Below, piece after piece: positions 44,116-55,572 of a DNA stretch of 64,000 bases (its first letter is position 1; the number at the start of each line of letters is the position of its first letter). The stretch covers positions 1-64,000 of the forward strand of contig RXON01001508.1 of assembly GCA_009667805.1 (NCBI GenBank). Direction: 5' to 3'. The position numbers were made by a program, and so were the translations under genes. The DNA comes from Leptobrachium leishanense. Its lineage: Eukaryota > Chordata > Amphibia > Anura > Megophryidae. The notes under the pieces were generated by a model, which searched no databases, had not been told where the DNA came from, and worked only from the letters and a program-made list of their open reading frames with translations.

Positions 44116-44914
44116 CCCTTTTGCTGCTGAGCCATTTCACCGCTGTGTGCTGAGCTAATTTTTACCGGTTTCGCTCATCATGTTTAAATGCGATTTGAAG
44201 TTACATTTTATTATACGACCCAGTCAAATTATATATAGTTCTTTCCAGCAGACTCGGCAGATTCATAATATATCATTATTATATGTATATGTCATGTCCT
44301 GCCTGTATATTATAACAAAAAATGCAATAAAATTAGAATTTTCAATCATGTACAGCGTATAAAGCGTTTCTTTTTCACATTTTATCATGCGAGCCTTTGC
44401 GGTTATACGTATTTTCTATGGGGTGTGTTTGTTAAAAAATTTAGAAACGAGGACTCGTTACATTTTTTTGGGGGGAAATTACATAGTTTTTAGCAACCCC
44501 CCCCATAGAAAAAATCGTTAGTGCAGCATAATTGTTCACAGTATAACTGAAATGGGAACAATATTGCTGCATTAATTAAAAAAAACACTCTTTTTTTTAC
44601 TAATTGTTTTTTATTTGTTTAATTATTATTTTTTTCTTTACATTTAACATGGTCATGTTTGGTATCTTTGGAAAGGCCATACTCTGGCCATTCCAATGAT
44701 ACCAAACATTAACCCCTAGCTTCAATGGAACCCCCTATCTCCACCATAGGTGGCAGCTAGGGGTTAACTCCCGAACTGACGTCATCGAGCTATCTGCGAT
44801 GACGACAGTCAGCAGGGGGAGATCCCAGAATCCTGGCCGATCGCAGCTGCAATGGGAGGACGCAGCCAAGTGCCGATGTGGCTGGACGCGCTGAGCGCGT
44901 CCTCCTCAAAGAGG
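44116..44914. mobile_element. piggyBac-like MITE (TTAA TSD), copy 1
   Basis: Starts CCCTTTTGCTGCTGAGCC after TTAA (44112-44115) and ends CCTCAAAGAGG before TTAA (44915-44918). It shares with 52645-53880 long blocks (ATAACAAAAAATGCAATAAA, GTTAGTGCAGCAT, GGGAACAATATTGCTGCATT, CGCGCTGAGCGCGTCCT). Non-coding. Confidence 0.82.
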
Positions 44915-44918
44915 TTAA

Positions 44919-46085
44919 AGAGCCCCTACCAGCAAAAAATGAAATGTCCTCCTTATTGTGTTTACTTTATGTTGCTGATATCTTACATGTGCTTTATTTT
45001 TCTCTTTTATGTTTAGTTAAGAAAATATTTTACTCTCTGTGTCACTTGGTGCATCCATTGAGTGATATTTTGTGTTGTATACTGCCCCCCCCATCTTTGC
45101 AGCACTTGCTCCTCACTTTATGGCAATGGCTATAGAATAGTCCAGAAAACTGACATATTGACTTGCATGGTGTGGGATTTATGCACAGGGACACCACTGG
45201 GGGGATTAAACTGAGATTAGTCCATTAACAGATCTCATTCAGCTGCCATCTCTTATCTCAGGTAGCCTAGACAACCCAATAAATCCCCATGCAGCCTTGT
45301 CTATACATCCCTTCCTCCACCCCATTGCCTCATCACTACTTTCTCCTATAAAGGGAGACTTGCCATAAGAGTTTGGTAAATGTTGCATCATGGGAAAAAT
45401 CTATAAAATGAAAACAGGAGATAAAACCTAACTTTTTTACATACAATTACTTCAAACAAAGAAAAAAACAGCAACAGGTGTTTTATTGTGTGTTTATAAT
45501 GTGTTTTATCATGTGATTGTTCGTATAGATTGTAAGGGTCCTCTCTCCTACTGTTCCGTGTGTCTAACTTGTATGTATGTTTGGTATTCTGTCTCACTCA
45601 TTGTACAGCGCTATGGAACCTGTTAGCGCTTTATAAAAACTTGTAGCTGTAATGCACCAGTAATCTAGTTACATCTTATGTTAGTGGTAGTGTGTCTTTA
45701 TTGTACAGAGATCAAATGCTCCTCACGCTGCCCAGACCCCTATAGATTGTATCTCTGAGTTGCGCCGTCACAATGGATTTATTAGTGAAGCCCAATGGAA
45801 ATTTAGTTTTATGAGATTTTGGTGGTTTGAATTGACTAGGTTTAAGCAGGTGAATCTAATCGGCTTCAATGTAATAAATGGAAGTTCCTTTTAAATAATT
45901 TTTTTAAAGACTTTATTATTTTTCACTTTTGCAAAACTTTTTTTAATGTTTTAAAATACCATTTTGTATTTTTTATAAATAAAATCAATTTTTATGTTTT
46001 TTAAATACGATTTTAAATATTTTATAACAGTTCTTTTTATTATTTTTTTGAAGACCTTTTTATTATTTTGACACATTTTTACTAC
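44919..46085. other. AT-rich spacer with an L2-related 3' tail
   Basis: 45525-45645 is the same 3' UTR end as in the L2 near 30336-31930 (AGATTGTAAG...TACAGCGCTATGGAACCTGT). The rest is T-rich with repeated TTTTAAATA words and no gene. Confidence 0.6.
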
Positions 46086-47160
46086 CAGGGCTATTCAGAG
46101 AGAGGTGAAAACCAGGAGAACATTTGGAGAAGTGAAAATTCTAGCAGGGTTATCCAAAGAGATCCGAATTGCTTGAGAAAGGTAACCGAACGCTGAAAAT
46201 CAGCGTTCGGTTACCTTTCCTGGCCATTCGGCTATCCAGAGAGCAGGCAATTCGCCAAATCCTGGCGAATTGCCTGCACATACGGTGCCTGTTCGGTGCC
46301 TGTTCGAGGGCAGTGAATCCCCATAGAGAAGCACTGCTTCGGCTATTCAGAGAACACAAACCAGCAGTGAAAGGTTCCTGAAATGCCCTGCCATTCGGTG
46401 GTTTAATTCGGCGAATTTATTCAGGAGAATCCCATAGACTTCAATGTTAAAAATATTCCCGTTTTAATTCAATATCTAATAAACCGTTCATTATAAAATT
46501 CTGCAGCAAAAAGTCTCTTTATTTATAGATTTTTTAGGATACTTTAAGCATTTTTCAGATTTTTTTTTTTAAAAGTCCGATTTTTTATTTTTATTTTTCA
46601 GTTTACTTATTTTTTTTGTAACAGCCTCTTTATTATCATTCCCTGGACCTCCTGTGAAAATTTCAGACATTTTCGCTCAGTAGTTTCTTTGCAAACAGCG
46701 TTTCATTTTCCCAGATTCATACAAACGGTTTTGCTAATTTATTCACTGCCTCCTCTATGTCACAGCTGCTTCGGCTCTGTGTGATTCGGCTCCTATTCGG
46801 CTCCTGTTCGGCTTCTTCGAAGGTTAATCCAGATGTTTTTGCTTGTTTTCAGCGTGCATTCGGTTAGTTTTCGTCAGGTTTTCGGCAGCTTTTCCCTGCA
46901 ATTCGGGGACCCTGTGCTCTTTGCTGAATACACCGCAGGGTCACCGAAATGCAATCGGCAAAAGGAACCGAATTGAAGAGAACGAAAAGTCACCGAACGT
47001 GCGGTGACTTTTCGAATCTCTTTGGATAACCCTGATAGTCAAAATAGCTGATTTGGAAAGTGAGATAAATGGGAGAATTTTTCTGGTTTGGCTATTTTGA
47101 CCTAGAATTTTCACTTCCCCAGCCATTCTCCTGCTTTTCACCTCTCTCTGAATAACCCTG
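46086..47160. mobile_element. CAGGGTTATTC MITE split by another insertion
   Basis: The left arm CAGGGCTATTCAGAGAGAGG runs to 46144 and the right half resumes at 47036-47160, ending in CTCTGAATAACCCTG. The two halves match the uninterrupted copies. The outer flanks TAC and TGT do not match. Confidence 0.85.
46145..47035. mobile_element. CAGGGTTATCC element nested in a CAGGGTTATTC MITE
   Basis: Ends CAGGGTTATCCAAAGAGATCCGAA and, inverted, CAGGGTTATCCAAAGAGATTCGAA. It is flanked by TAG (46142-46144 and 47036-47038). Its 46431-46690 segment is similar to 40068-40220 of the hAT. No coding frame. Confidence 0.85.
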
Positions 47161-47538
47161 TGTATGTTCTTATTGCTTTAACCTCCGAATAGTAGACTTT
47201 CTTTTTTTTGTTTCAGTTCGGTGGTATTTGCTGAAGCCAATTCAATGCAAGTTGGAGGTTATCCACGCAATTCGGTGGTTTTCGCCGATAGCTGATAACT
47301 GTTTCAGCGACTCCAGTTTTGGCAAAATACGGTGAACATTTTCTAAATAGTGATTTTACCATATTTTCAGGGAAATGGAATCGCCAAAATGGGCTGAAAT
47401 GCGAAGAGAAATTGCGTTCCACTTCGGTGCTTTGTAAATAGACCCTAGAATCCCCATGCAGTCTGAGCCTTAAATAAAGTCAGAGACCCAGGCGCAGCTA
47501 TCAAGACGAACTAAGAGTGATGAAAGAAATTTGGGGCT
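47161..47538. other. Spacer, TTCGG-rich, no gene
   Basis: Words such as TTCGGTGG and AATTCGGTGGTTTTCGCCG suggest a decayed hAT-like piece. No ends found. Confidence 0.4.
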
Positions 47539-47541
47539 TAA

Positions 47542-47967
47542 GGCTAGGGTCAAACGAAAGCATTTTTACACGCGAACGTAAAAAAGTGCGTCCGAACGCA
47601 TTGATGTATTTTTTCACGGAATATACGAAAACGGTCATACGATGCGCATTTTCGTGCGTGATGTTTTACGAAACCAAACCAGGAAACTTTTTGCGTCTGG
47701 ACGTTATGTTGGCCGGACACGAGCAGGGTCTGACGTCTCCAAATCACACACACACACCGCTAGCAGGCGCAGCGCACTCTGTACGTCCGTACTAGCGGTT
47801 CTGCGTTCTCGAAAAAATGCGTTCATTTTCCACTTGCGTTGCGCGGCCGGACTTTCGTGCGACCGTACTTCGTATATTGGCCGTCATTGCCCGTCATTTG
47901 CTGCTAGTGCGGCCGTGATTAAGTGCGCCAGAACGCACGTTAAAAATGCGCTGGTCTGACCCCAGCC
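47542..47967. mobile_element. PIF/Harbinger-like MITE, copy 4 (subfamily A)
   Basis: TIRs GGCTAGGGTCAAACGAAAGC and, inverted, GGCTGGGGTCAGACCAGCGC. TAA on both sides (47539-47541, 47968-47970). Closely similar to 32379-32792. Confidence 0.92.
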
Positions 47968-47970
47968 TAA

Positions 47971-49058
47971 AACAGATAAAACAGGAGCTCACATAGAGAA
48001 CCAGATATATCTCAGAGGGGGATCAGGAAGGAGGAGGATTCAGGGAAGCAGAGGAGTCGTGATTCAGTGAGGCCCAGAGACCCGAAATCCTGAAAATATT
48101 ACAGCAAATAAGCAGACGATGATAAAAGGAGGGATATACACAGGGGAGGTCATTTGTGTGGAAGTATCGCAGGTCATATAGACAGGAAGCAGGACCTGAT
48201 AAATAAGGCTGATGTGGACAAGGGATCAGGGAGAGGACGGGGTGAACGTGATTAAAACACCTTCAAAGCAGACACAGTGTTACAGATGTGAGGAGAGAGG
48301 CGGCTCATAACACAATGAAACACATTGTAAATAATAGGTGTATCAATAGCAAGCGCACAGTTGCACACCAATGAATCGATATCACACAGAGACATATCAC
48401 AGGTGGTGTGTGTTTACACGGCAGATCAATACGTCAATAAGATGCGTACAATAGCGCGCAGACCGTTTCATTAGGGTGGCACTCATAATGGACTATACTT
48501 ATTAAATTCAGCACAAAATACAGGTTTTTGCTCAATAATAAACATGTGTTTACAGAGAGGAGCCCGGCTTTCATATAAAAAGTATGTGGAGGACACGTAG
48601 GACCAATGTGCACTCCATGAGGATAACATGTAGAAACAAATAATACGCATTAATGTATCAATACACACCAGAGATACATGTACATCATCAAGACAAATCA
48701 TTAGATGAACCAACACAGGAATCAACTAATGACTAAAACGAGTGACAGGTAAACGCAACAAACAACGTGTCAAGCAAATATCAACATCACAGACGTTCTT
48801 CAACAGAGACTGAGAGACCAGGAACCCGAGGAACTTCTTATAGAAACGGGGGCGGCTGCACTGACAGAGACCAGGAGTCAGCAGAATGTATAGAAACATG
48901 TAACAATGTATCTATAGATCAATATGACACAGGAATACAATGTGTAACAGGAGAGAGATAAGAGATTCTCGAAAATTCTCCAGGGTGATGGTGTGCTATA
49001 AATGAATTAAATTATACATGGCACCCCTAAAAAACTCCCTCAATGGGAGGAAATGTTC
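47971..49058. other. Unassigned AT-moderate sequence, no gene
   Basis: Short frames only. AATACAATGTGTAACAGGAG and AATGTATCAATACACACC are not distinctive. I see nothing supported here. Confidence 0.35.
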
Positions 49059-49304
49059 GAGAGAAAGACTAATTAGGAATGAAGTGAGGTTTAAGAATTA
49101 TCCCCGTATTACACAAGAGTGAAAGGGAGTGAGTTCCCTTTGTTCTATGGGATCAGGCATGGGTGTCTTTGTTTTATGAGCTGAAACATGGCTCTTTGTG
49201 ATTCGCTACAATGGGGAGATAAACAATGGAAAAGGAGGGGGAAGGGAGGATACAAGAGGCAGGGCGTGGGACGTTTTTGGTATTGCAGTAATTTTTCTTT
49301 TACT
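49059..49304 (+). repeat. DIRS-like terminal repeat A, copy 1
   Basis: GAGAGAAAGACTAATTAGGA through ATTTTTCTTTTACT. 246 bp, more than 95% identical by eye to 56467-56712. Confidence 0.93.
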
Positions 49305-51662
49305 AAGAACTTCAGAGACAGAGCGGCGGCGAGCTCCATTTTGCCACCACCATCATCGTATGAAAACCAATGACTGGATAAGTATTACTTGCAGTATCAA
49401 TCTGTTATGCATACTCTGTTATCATAAGTCTGCTATATATATATTCCTAGTTCCATTATTTATTGGAAGGGTAGGTGTGGGTTTCCCATTGTATGGATTT
49501 GTAGGTTTATTTAGTGTATGCTTATTTATATTTGTTTCAATTTGCAATACTGTATTCCTTGTTCATTTGGTGTCGAGCTGCGTGATAGTAATTTCTAATG
49601 GGTTATTGTTCTGGGATAACTCTGCCAGAATTCAGTGATTTGTTGTTTTGTATGTTATTAGGGGCATTGGGGTTTCCAGTAATTTTGCTTTGGCTGTCTG
49701 TGGACTGCTGTGCCTTATTAGTTTATGTGTTCAGTATAGCACATGACTGACTGTCCAATTTTAGTATCATCCATGGCTGCAGCCAAAATCATAATAAGCA
49801 ACCCATATAAACACCGTAATCAAACACAGGGCCTCCCTATACACGCATGCGCCCTCACCATACACACAGAAGGAACTCACTATACATAGTGAAATCACAC
49901 GTAGGACCTCGGTATAACACACAAAGTCACGCTAATGATGTAGCTATCATACACCCTGAAATCACGAAATTCCTCTCTATAACACACTGAAATCACTAAT
50001 GTAAAATAACACTAAGATAAATAAAAAATAAAAATAAATAAATAAATAATATATATTATATATATATATAATAAACATAAAATTAAAACTTGCTATAACA
50101 CGCCGTAATCACACAATAGAAACACACAGAAACCTAGCCATAGCACACGGAGATCCCACAAGGACCTAGCCATAGCACACGGAGACAACACAAAGGGAAT
50201 GTAATCACACATAGGAACTTGATATAACAGACTGAATCACTGGACATTAGTCACTATAACTCTATAGTGTGCCGAATGAGAAAAGCACCATACGTGCATT
50301 GCTGAGTAACACCTTTAGTGGATTCTCAAGCAGCTTCACATGCTGGCCTTTTATGTGGGTTATGATTTACAGGGTTATTCAAAGAGCTGTGTGTTTTAAA
50401 TAATGTTGGAGTAACCCCAAGGGCTAAGCAATAAGTTGATGAACAAATTAATTTGTATACTGTATTTAAGTTCACTATTCTAATTGTTGCACTTTTAAAG
50501 TGACACAGCAGTAATGTACAATCTTTTTTGCGCGCTTGCTACAGTTGAGTAAATAATTATTTAGAACGGTAACTTTGTCTTTATTGAGGGAGAGGAGAGA
50601 CTTATTTCCGAAATAGAGGAAACATGAGCAGTAACTCACTCATATTTCACACTTGTACCATCATCGTAATAAAGCCTGGGAGTGGATAAGTATTAAGTGT
50701 ATTAATTCTGTGAATTTGTCGCTATGTTGATAATATACTATATGCGTGTGTGTGTAATCTATTGGGTTAAATACGCGCTAATTTATCCGTTCTAGTGATT
50801 TGCATTGTTAGCTAGAATATGCTCGTTGATATTTGCTTCACTTTGTAATACTTGATCAAACCTTATTATTTGTATAGTCTGTATGATCTTATAAACATAG
50901 GTAGTCAGTGACTGCATGGCTGGCAGCCATCTTAAACCTCAAAAAGTCACATGTGCTTCTGCCAATGAGGAAGTGCTGCAGCAGTAACTGTACAATCTGT
51001 TTAAGCTTACATTTGCGCAACTAAATTAATCCAGATTGTTTCTGCCAGATTTATGAATATATAACAATTACTAACCAAATACACATCTAAATGTGTCTGT
51101 TATCATTTCTGAAGAGGCTTATCAACTAAACAGTGATTCTGTATGTTAGCAAATGCTGTGTCATTAGGTTAGTTCTGTTGGTTTAACTTCGGGTCTATAG
51201 ATTAATATACTAAGCAAGAATCAGTTTCATTGTGGATGGAGGTTAAAGACTTTCACATGTGCAGCTTGGTTCTATTGATAAAGGATTCCAGGGCTGAGGA
51301 CTCATAAAATGGAGGACAATGCAGCCACTAATGTACAGAACATCCTTGCTCTTTCTCAACTCAAAATGGAGACGGCATTATTTACATTTCGCAAGGGGAC
51401 ACACACATACAGAGGGGGAAGGTGCACAAACAATGGAGTCACTCTCAGATGGGAACAATGGATCAGATAACAGTGAGCTGGTGACCTTAGTTGCTGGGGG
51501 AGGGGAGGGGCTGATGGAAGCATGTGAAAACAAAAGGAATTCATTACTTACAGGGGGGTGTACACTATACAAAGACTGGATCGTAATACAGAGGTTACGC
51601 TATACAGAGGGAATACAATACTCTACATGATACACAGAGCAAGGGAATGTAAGGAAAATACA
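49305..51662. other. Left part of the DIRS-like element, coding not recognised
   Basis: In a complete DIRS element this is where the gag-like ORF would be. Short frames (for example 51319-51630) show no secure domain. The 146-aa hydrophobic frame at 49198-49638 overlaps repeat A and lacks homology I can recognise. An ATATAT/(TAAA) tract lies at about 50000-50080. Confidence 0.4.
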
Positions 51663-52060
51663 TACAAATAAACATTGGGACGGCCGTTTCTTTGCAGAGG
51701 CAATAAGTAGGGAAGATGTTTCTGTTAGCTACCATTCATTCAATCAGGTGGTGATTTTGGTAAGGGTAGCAGGCGAGGGGACAGAGTTACCTATGCTTGA
51801 TCTAGAGGCAGCCTTCAGGCCGTACCGCTGTGTCCAGGGGGTTTTCTTTTAATGGGGTGTAAATTTGATGGGTAATTTTACATCGATATCTGTTTACCCA
51901 TTGGGGTGGGCAATATCCCATGCTCCCTTTTTAAAGGCTTCCTACTTTCTTGCATTGCTTAGTGGAGAAGAGAGCGGGGAGGAGACGTATAGTACATTAC
52001 TTGGACGATTTCATGGTAACGGGTTCCAAAGGGACTGGAGAATGAGGTAGGATCGGGGGG
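51663..52060 (+). pseudogene. DIRS reverse transcriptase fragment
   Basis: Plus-strand frames give LDLEAAFRPYRC, the first catalytic Asp region (DxxxAF, as in DIRS), then GNFTSISVYPLGWAIS. There CLPMGCSIS-like sequence is expected, and YPLGWAISHAPF keeps the spacing. HYLDDF (51995-52012) supplies the YLDD active site. At least two frameshifts and a stop (TAA near 51851) lie between these motifs. In DIRS elements RT and RNase H precede a tyrosine recombinase rather than an integrase, and that is what follows here. Clade call from motif order, moderately firm. Confidence 0.8.
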
Positions 52061-52349
52061 TTAACAATATAATTTTATTTGATAGGGGAGAATTGTAGGT
52101 GGTTTGGGGGGGAATGGCCAGACATTAAGATCAAATGGTCTAGTGTAATTTCAAATGGTGAGCAGGCAAATGGCCCAGGAGTGGATTCAATGGATGGGTG
52201 CAAAGCTTGGTGTGTCTGGAATTTTTTATTTTCCAATCGTCGGGGCAATACCACTGTGGGGGATAGAATTTAAAAAAATAAAATAAATAAATAAATAAAA
52301 AGAAATAAATTAAAAAAACAAATAATAAAAAAATTAAAAAAAACATCCC

Positions 52350-52556
52350 TCCCCCCCTTTTTTGGGTCTGATATTCAAGGTGTGGTGCAAGTGCTGAATA
52401 ACATGTCTGCATCATCACCGCAGGTTGTAGCCTATGTCAGGTATTTGGTGTTGATATGTTTGAAAAGCAATATTAATTTCACGGCAAATCACATACCGGG
52501 GGTAAGGAAGGTGGTGGCGGATACATTGTCCAGTTTCAGGGGGGATGTGTTCTGAC
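52350..52556 (+). pseudogene. DIRS RNase H C-terminal fragment
   Basis: One frame reads VQVLNNMSASSPQVVAYVRY and NHIPGVRKVVADTLSSF, the end of the RNase H domain. HIPGxxNxxADxLSR is the usual form, with the last catalytic Asp kept and Ser-Phe instead of Ser-Arg. Upstream (52080-52350) the reading frame is lost in an A-rich run. The piggyBac-like insertion starts 90 bp downstream. Confidence 0.8.
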
Positions 52557-52644
52557 ATTTGGCACCGGGAGGGGGAGGAGGAAAGAAGGAAAAAAAAAAA
52601 ATAAATAATAAAAATAAATAAAATAATTAAAAAAAAATAATTAA

Positions 52645-53880
52645 CCCTTTCGCTGCTGAGGCTTTTCCCGCCCCTGTGCTGAGGTCATTTTTTACCTGTT
52701 TTGCGCATCATGTTTAAACGTGTTTTGAAGGCTTATTTTAGTATATGACACCGACATATTATATATCGTTCTTTCCGTCAGACTCGGTAGATTCATAATA
52801 TGTCATTATTATATGTATACGTTATGTCATGTCTGTATATTATAACAAAAAATGCAATAAAATATGTATTTTCAATAATTTACAACGTGTAAAGTGTTTT
52901 TTTCCACATTTTAACATGCGAGCAATTGCGGTTATATTTTGTATGGGGTGCGCTTGTTAAAAAAATTAGAGATGGGGTCTCGTTACATTTTTTTTTGGGG
53001 AAAATGACACTATTTTTAACAAACGCACCGCATACAAAAATCGTTAGTGCAGCATCATTGTTCACATTATAATTGAAATGGGAACAATATTGCTGCATTA
53101 ACAAACCCAAAAAAAAAAAAAAAGTGTTTATTTTTTTTTTTAATTTTTTTTTTAATTTTTTTTTATTTTTATTTTTCATTTTTTTTTTTTTTTACAAATT
53201 TTTTAACTTTCATGTTTGGTATCGTTGGAACGGCCATGCTCTGGCCGATCCAACGATATCAAAATTTAACCCCTAGCTGCCACGGATCGGGAGATAGGGA
53301 GTTCATTGGAACTCCCTATCTCCACAGTTGGTGGCAGTTAGGGGTTAACTGTAGGACTGGCGTCATCGTGCTGCGCACGATGACGCCAGTCCTCTGGGGG
53401 AGTTCCCGGAAGCTTGGCCGACATCCAAGATGTCGGCCAGCTCCCGGGAAGGATCGCGAATCGGCGCTTTTCAGCGCCAATTTGCGATCCAGCTCCCCAG
53501 GGGTTAATGCCAGGCATCATTTGGAAGGGCAGGCTGTGCCCTTCCAAATGATGCCTGGGTTAAGCCCCTGTGTGCCACCGATCGGGAGGGAGAGAGGTCC
53601 GAAGGACCTCCCCCCCCTCCCTTTCAGGCGCCTCCTCCGCACATGCGGGGGGGGCGCCTGAATTAGGTGTCATCGCGCCCCCGCGATGACACCTAATGTT
53701 GGCAGCTGCTGGTCCGGATGCCGGGCTGACATCCAGGATGTCAGCCCGCACCGGAGGGGCCAGCGATCGGCCGGAACCCGGCCGAACGCTGACCCCAAAC
53801 TGAGGACGCGCTCAGCGCGTCCTCAGCACACCAGCGGTAATGCTGAGGACGCGCTGAGCGCGTCCTTAGCATTGGAGTGG
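52645..53880. mobile_element. piggyBac-like MITE (TTAA TSD), copy 2, rich in palindromes
   Basis: Starts CCCTTTCGCTGCTGAGGC after TTAA (52641-52644). It ends TTAGCATTGGAGTGG before TTAA (53881-53884), which inverts to CCACTCCAATGCTAAGG; 11 of the first 17 bases match the left end. The right 600 bp hold consecutive hairpins (for example GACTGGCGTCATCGTG/CACGATGACGCCAGTC, ACATCCAAGATGT, GACGCGCTCAGCGCGTC). Confidence 0.85.
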
Positions 53881-53889
53881 TTAATATTA

Positions 53890-54640
53890 AAAAAAAAAAA
53901 AAAAATTCCAGGGTGAAGACTGCCCTCCATTTCTTTGCCAGATGGGGAGCAGTTAGAGGGCATCAATGATTTGGTGAGGAGATTGTTGTTGCAGAAGACA
54001 TGGGCACCGTAGAGCAAGCAGTGAAAGGGTTGGATCGAGTTTTAAAGGGACAGAGGAGGTAGGGCAGAATGTTGTTTTCAAAATAGCTACTGAAGGTCGG
54101 CGGTAAGTCAATAAAGGACAGCTTGGAACTATTTAGTGGTATTTCATACTTTGCTCGGTTAAAGGAAGAGGAGGACTGGGCTAAACAATTCGTGGTGAGG
54201 AAGATCTTGACAGCAGAGTACAAGTAGGAGATAAGATGGAGCTGATAACAATCTTTGTAGGGCAGCATTTATTTTAGTTTTACAGCTGCCCTAAGGATTG
54301 AGGAAACAATTGTTCTAGGTGCCCATGGTGGGGAAGTATGCCCAGTGGTATGTATGAGGGGATACTTGGAGGCGACTCCTTCAAACGGTCGCATGTTCTG
54401 GGGGCACAAGGGTGGTACTAACTTGTCCGGGTATCAATTCAAAATGGTTCCGCAGCAGGCCACGGAGGGGCTTGATTGAAAGGGGAGTTATATTTGTCCC
54501 CATTCTTTCAGGATAGGAGCTGCTGGTACTGAGTCAGAATTGGGTTACCCAAAGGACCGAATTAAAAAGATGGGGAGATGGAAATGGGAAGTGTATAGGA
54601 GATATGTGAGGTCATTAAAGAAATGAAGGGAAAACTTATG
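53890..54640 (+). pseudogene. DIRS tyrosine recombinase
   Basis: Tyrosine recombinases join circular element DNA into the genome, replacing the integrase of LTR elements. The active-site region is clear: HSFRIGAAGTESELG (from 54501) contains the H-x-x-R of the family. MGRWKWEVYRRYVRS contains GRW and the nucleophilic-Tyr block, with Tyr in VYRRYV. Upstream, WGAVRGHQ-like sequence and frames with multiple stops mark the degraded N-terminal part. The RHRY-type first Arg region (about 54310-54400, VVLTCPGINSK nearby) is not confidently found. Inactive. Confidence 0.8.
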
Positions 54641-54754
54641 GGGAACAATTGTTTTGTTTTAATAATAATAATTTGTTTCCTTGTTTCTTTTGGTTTCTTT
54701 TCAGTTCGGGTACACTGTGTGTGTGTGTGCATTACAGTTAATAGTTTACATTTT

Positions 54755-54870
54755 GGTTATTTGCAGGACACGCAATGAGATTGCGGATCCTGGGACACTC
54801 CTATGTGCACTGGATGGAGAGTCATGCTGCTGGCACCAAGAGAGGAGCAACCCCAGGGTGCAGCGTAATT
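54755..54870 (+). pseudogene. Possible SGNH-like ORF start of the DIRS element
   Basis: One frame reads LRILGHSYVHWMESHAAG. GHSYVHW resembles block I of SGNH/GDSL hydrolase-like domains that accompany some vertebrate retroelements. The frame is short and I cannot confirm the later blocks, which would overlap repeat B. Low confidence. Confidence 0.3.
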
Positions 54871-54970
54871 GAAGTAGGGATTAGATGGATAGGGAAGCAA
54901 GGTAAGGGATGGGGCAGTTATTGGGAATAGCAAAGACATCCAGGAGAAAGCGGGGTAAGCCAGATATTAT

Positions 54971-55519
54971 CCCCTCTGCGAGTCCTTCACTGGCTCCCCA
55001 TCCACTGCAGAATTAAGTTCAAAATCCTTATCCTTACCTACAAAACCCTCACTAACTCAGCGCCCCACTACCTGTCCTCACTAATCTCCAAATACACCCC
55101 AGCCCGCTCCCTAAGGTCAAACAGTGACCTGCGACTAGCTTCTCCCCGCATCACCTCTTCCCATGATAGACTGCAGGATTTCTCACGTGCAGCCCCCACT
55201 CTCTGGAACGCTCTCCCTCGTACTGTCAGACTTTCCCCTAACTTCTCTTCCTTCAAACGCTCCCTTAAAACATTCCTATTTAGGGAAGCCTACCACCCAA
55301 CTCACTGACGCAACCATCAATCACTCTCACCTTACAGTCCTCTCCTCCTGTTTCCAACCCCAACCCTCCTAGATTGTGAGTTCCTACGGGAATAGGGCCC
55401 TCATCTCCTCCTGTACTGTTTGTCAAATGTTGTTCAATGTATTGTAACCCTGTCTATACTGTGCTTATTGTACAGCGCTGCGGAATATGCTGACACTTTA
55501 TAAATAATGAATAATAATA
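54971..55519 (+). mobile_element. L2-type LINE 3' fragment inside the DIRS-like element
   Basis: Begins CCCCTCTGCGAGTCCTTCAC and ends CACTTTATAAATAATGAATA. ATATTAT flanks both sides (54964-54970 and 55520-55526). The C-terminal frame [17 protein letters not shown] is recognisable on the plus strand. Confidence 0.9.
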
Positions 55520-55572
55520 ATATTATGGTACTACATTTAGGGGACAGCTAGAGAAGAGATAGGTATTGTGAG

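Noticed and set aside
49198..49638. Hydrophobic 146-aa frame with several possible membrane segments
   Set aside because: It overlaps a terminal repeat of the DIRS-like element and AT-rich DNA. The related repeat copy does not keep the frame beyond the shared part.
50000..50080. Origin of replication or matrix attachment site
   Set aside because: Only an AT-rich simple sequence; nothing specific supports it.
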